NCBI GenBank assembly: GCA_903970565.1
Contig: CAJCJE010000707.1
Coordinates: 1-5,897 of the forward strand
Direction of reading: 5' to 3'
Source: Candidatus Melainabacteria bacterium
Lineage (GTDB): Bacteria > Actinomycetota > Actinomycetes > Mycobacteriales > Pseudonocardiaceae
DNA: 5,897 nt
The notes beneath the pieces are model-generated. The model did no database searches. It worked only from the letters and a program-made list of their open reading frames with translations, and was not told where the DNA came from. Below are positions 4,755 through 5,897 of the stretch, in pieces. Each line of letters starts with the position of its first letter. Position 1 is the stretch's first letter. The translations under genes and the position numbers were made by a program.

Positions 4755-4838
4755 TGACCTGCGGATCTTGGCTTAGCGCTAACGGCTGTACCGCTGCTAC
4801 CCAACCCCGGTGACCTGCGGATCAGTGCGTACCGCTAC
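4755..4838. repeat. Direct repeats TGACCTGCGGATC and GTACCGCT, with palindrome TTAGCGCTAA
   Basis: TGACCTGCGGATC is found at 4755-4767 and 4811-4823. GTACCGCT follows each copy at 4788-4795 and 4829-4836. TTAGCGCTAA (4773-4782) is a perfect 10-bp palindrome of the kind bound by LacI-family repressors, but no such gene or target gene is in the window. The stretch 4732-4895 has no gene. Confidence 0.55.
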
Positions 4839-4895
4839 TTTTCGTTCCAATACTCCCCACGGGCCGGACCACAGTCAGGCAACCAGGCCCCACCA

Positions 4896-5897
4896 TCACG
4901 CTGCGGTGAACTCCAGCGCGGTGCGCTCCTCGGAAATCGGCCGCGCAGCGCGCAGCGCCAGACCGCAGTCCGACGCGAGACCGGCCAGTTCGTCGATGGT
5001 TCGTTCGCGACCACCGAAGAACACCACCATCGACAGGTCGACCGTCGTGTTCAGCCCATACCCCGGCAGCGCCTCGCGCAGTGACTCGACCACCAGCACC
5101 ACTCCCCGGTGGCCGGCCGCTCGCGCGCAGCCGCCGAGGATGATCCGGGCCTGCTCGTCAGCCCAGTTGTGCAGGATGTCCGACAGCACATAGGCATCCG
5201 CGCCATCCGGCAGCGGGTCGAAGAAACTGCCGGCGCTGGCCGTGGCCCGGTCGGCCAGACCGGCCTCGGCGAAGCGAGCGGTCGCGGCCGAGGCGGTGGG
5301 AGCGAGGTCCACGACCGTGCCGCGCACGCTCGGGTGCGCGCCGAGGACAGCGGCGAGCAAGGTGCCATCGCCCCCACCGACATCAACGACCTGCGCGAAA
5401 CGACTCCAGTCGAATCCGTGCGCGATCTCGGTGGCCTGGATACGGAACCGGTCGCGCATCTCGGCGTCGAAGGATGCCCGCAGCGACGGAGTGGCCGCGA
5501 GGTCGGCCCAGAAGCCGTGGCCGTAGCGCAGGGGATAGGCGGACTCTCCGGTCCGCACGGTGTGCAGCAGTTCGACGAACGCGAGTTCGGCCCGACCCAG
5601 CCAACTGCCCATGTCGAGATCGGCGGCAAGGCCACTACCGGCGTCGCGTCGGAGTTCACGCCCCAACGCGGTGACGTGGTACCGGCTGGCGCCCTGGTCG
5701 AAGCCGAACACGCCGACCATCACCAAATGGTCCAGCAGATTACGCAGCACCCATACCGACGTCCCGCTGTGCTCGGCCAGTTCCTCGACCGTGGTCCCGT
5801 CCGGGCCCATCAGGTCGGCAAGCCCGAGCGTGGCGGCCACCCGGATCGACATCGGGGTGGCCAGGCCGGCCAGGGCCACCAACGACCTTCGTGCGGC
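4896..5897 (-). CDS. SAM-dependent O-methyltransferase (Methyltransf_2 family), 5' end beyond window
   Basis: The frame is open to the right edge; 333 codons are visible before the stop and the true start is outside. In numbering from the TTG at 5882, residues 1-75 form the winged-helix dimerisation domain typical of the family (ATPMSIRVAATLGLADLM at 8-25, TVEELAEHSGTS at 31-42). The Rossmann domain has motif I VVDVGGGDGT (165-174), an acidic SAM-ribose residue region VVDLAP (190-195), and SDILHNWADEQA (234-245), where H238 is the likely catalytic base. GRERTIDELAGLA (291-303) and the C-terminal ALEF strand are also family features. Relatives methylate hydroxyls of polyketides, carotenoids or phenazines (for example DnrK, TcmN, CrtF), using S-adenosylmethionine in the cytoplasm. 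The substrate cannot be read here. With a P450 remnant nearby it may be a leftover of a secondary-metabolite locus. It appears intact over the visible part. Confidence 0.9.
   Translation of the reverse strand, partial: AARRSLVALAGLATPMSIRVAATLGLADLMGPDGTTVEELAEHSGTSVWVLRNLLDHLVMVGVFGFDQGASRYHVTALGRELRRDAGSGLAADLDMGSWLGRAELAFVELLHTVRTGESAYPLRYGHGFWADLAATPSLRASFDAEMRDRFRIQATEIAHGFDWSRFAQVVDVGGGDGTLLAAVLGAHPSVRGTVVDLAPTASAATARFAEAGLADRATASAGSFFDPLPDGADAYVLSDILHNWADEQARIILGGCARAAGHRGVVLVVESLREALPGYGLNTTVDLSMVVFFGGRERTIDELAGLASDCGLALRAARPISEERTALEFTAA

Noticed and set aside
4846..4895. Terminator for the O-methyltransferase gene
   Set aside because: Only a 5-bp GGGCC/GGCCC pairing with a 20-base loop was found, too weak to call.
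1..5897. CRISPR array, tRNA or rRNA, insertion sequence or phage integrase
   Set aside because: No regular repeat-spacer pattern, cloverleaf, transposase motif or integrase motif was seen on either strand.

Overview
The window is high-GC with strongly G/C-ending codons. It carries ArsR/ACR3/CadI-type arsenic genes, a MarR regulator, MFS transporters, a cytochrome P450 and a small-molecule O-methyltransferase. This mix points to an actinobacterium, most likely a mycolic-acid genus such as Nocardia or Rhodococcus. The genus is inferred from gene content; no search was run.

Layout. Positions 1-381 (minus) hold a broken MFS-type membrane protein that runs off the left edge. Positions 577-2112 (plus) hold two intact genes, a four-helix DoxX/YkgB-like membrane protein and a 286-residue soluble protein of unknown function, closed by a strong hairpin terminator at 2121-2158. 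Positions 2258-3662 (minus) read, in transcription order, arsR (intact), a collapsed ACR3 arsenite permease, marR (intact, with its own promoter and operator), and a collapsed DHA2-type MFS exporter. Divergent from arsR is an intact arsI/cadI gene (3747-4178, plus). Positions 4175-4731 are a graveyard of gene tails: an unidentified minus-strand tail, the heme-binding end of a P450 (minus, frameshifted), and an unidentified plus-strand tail joined head to head with the P450. Positions 4732-4895 contain short repeats and a palindrome. A SAM-dependent O-methyltransferase (minus) runs off the right edge.

How it fits together. Two regulator-plus-transporter modules (arsR-acr3 and marR-MFS) keep intact regulators and recognisable operators, but their transporters have been whittled to fragments by internal deletions. 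In the ACR3 remnant several conserved blocks survive in the correct order with the intervening blocks missing. ArsI would still be controlled by ArsR and looks catalytically complete, but the local arsenite exit route is gone. The arsR and marR promoters both place the predicted transcription start at or beside the start codon, so leaderless mRNAs are likely. The arsR and arsI promoters appear to lie face to face over the same 32 bp.

I see no CRISPR array, RNA gene, insertion sequence or obvious new defence system. The main novelty is the pattern of serial deletion.
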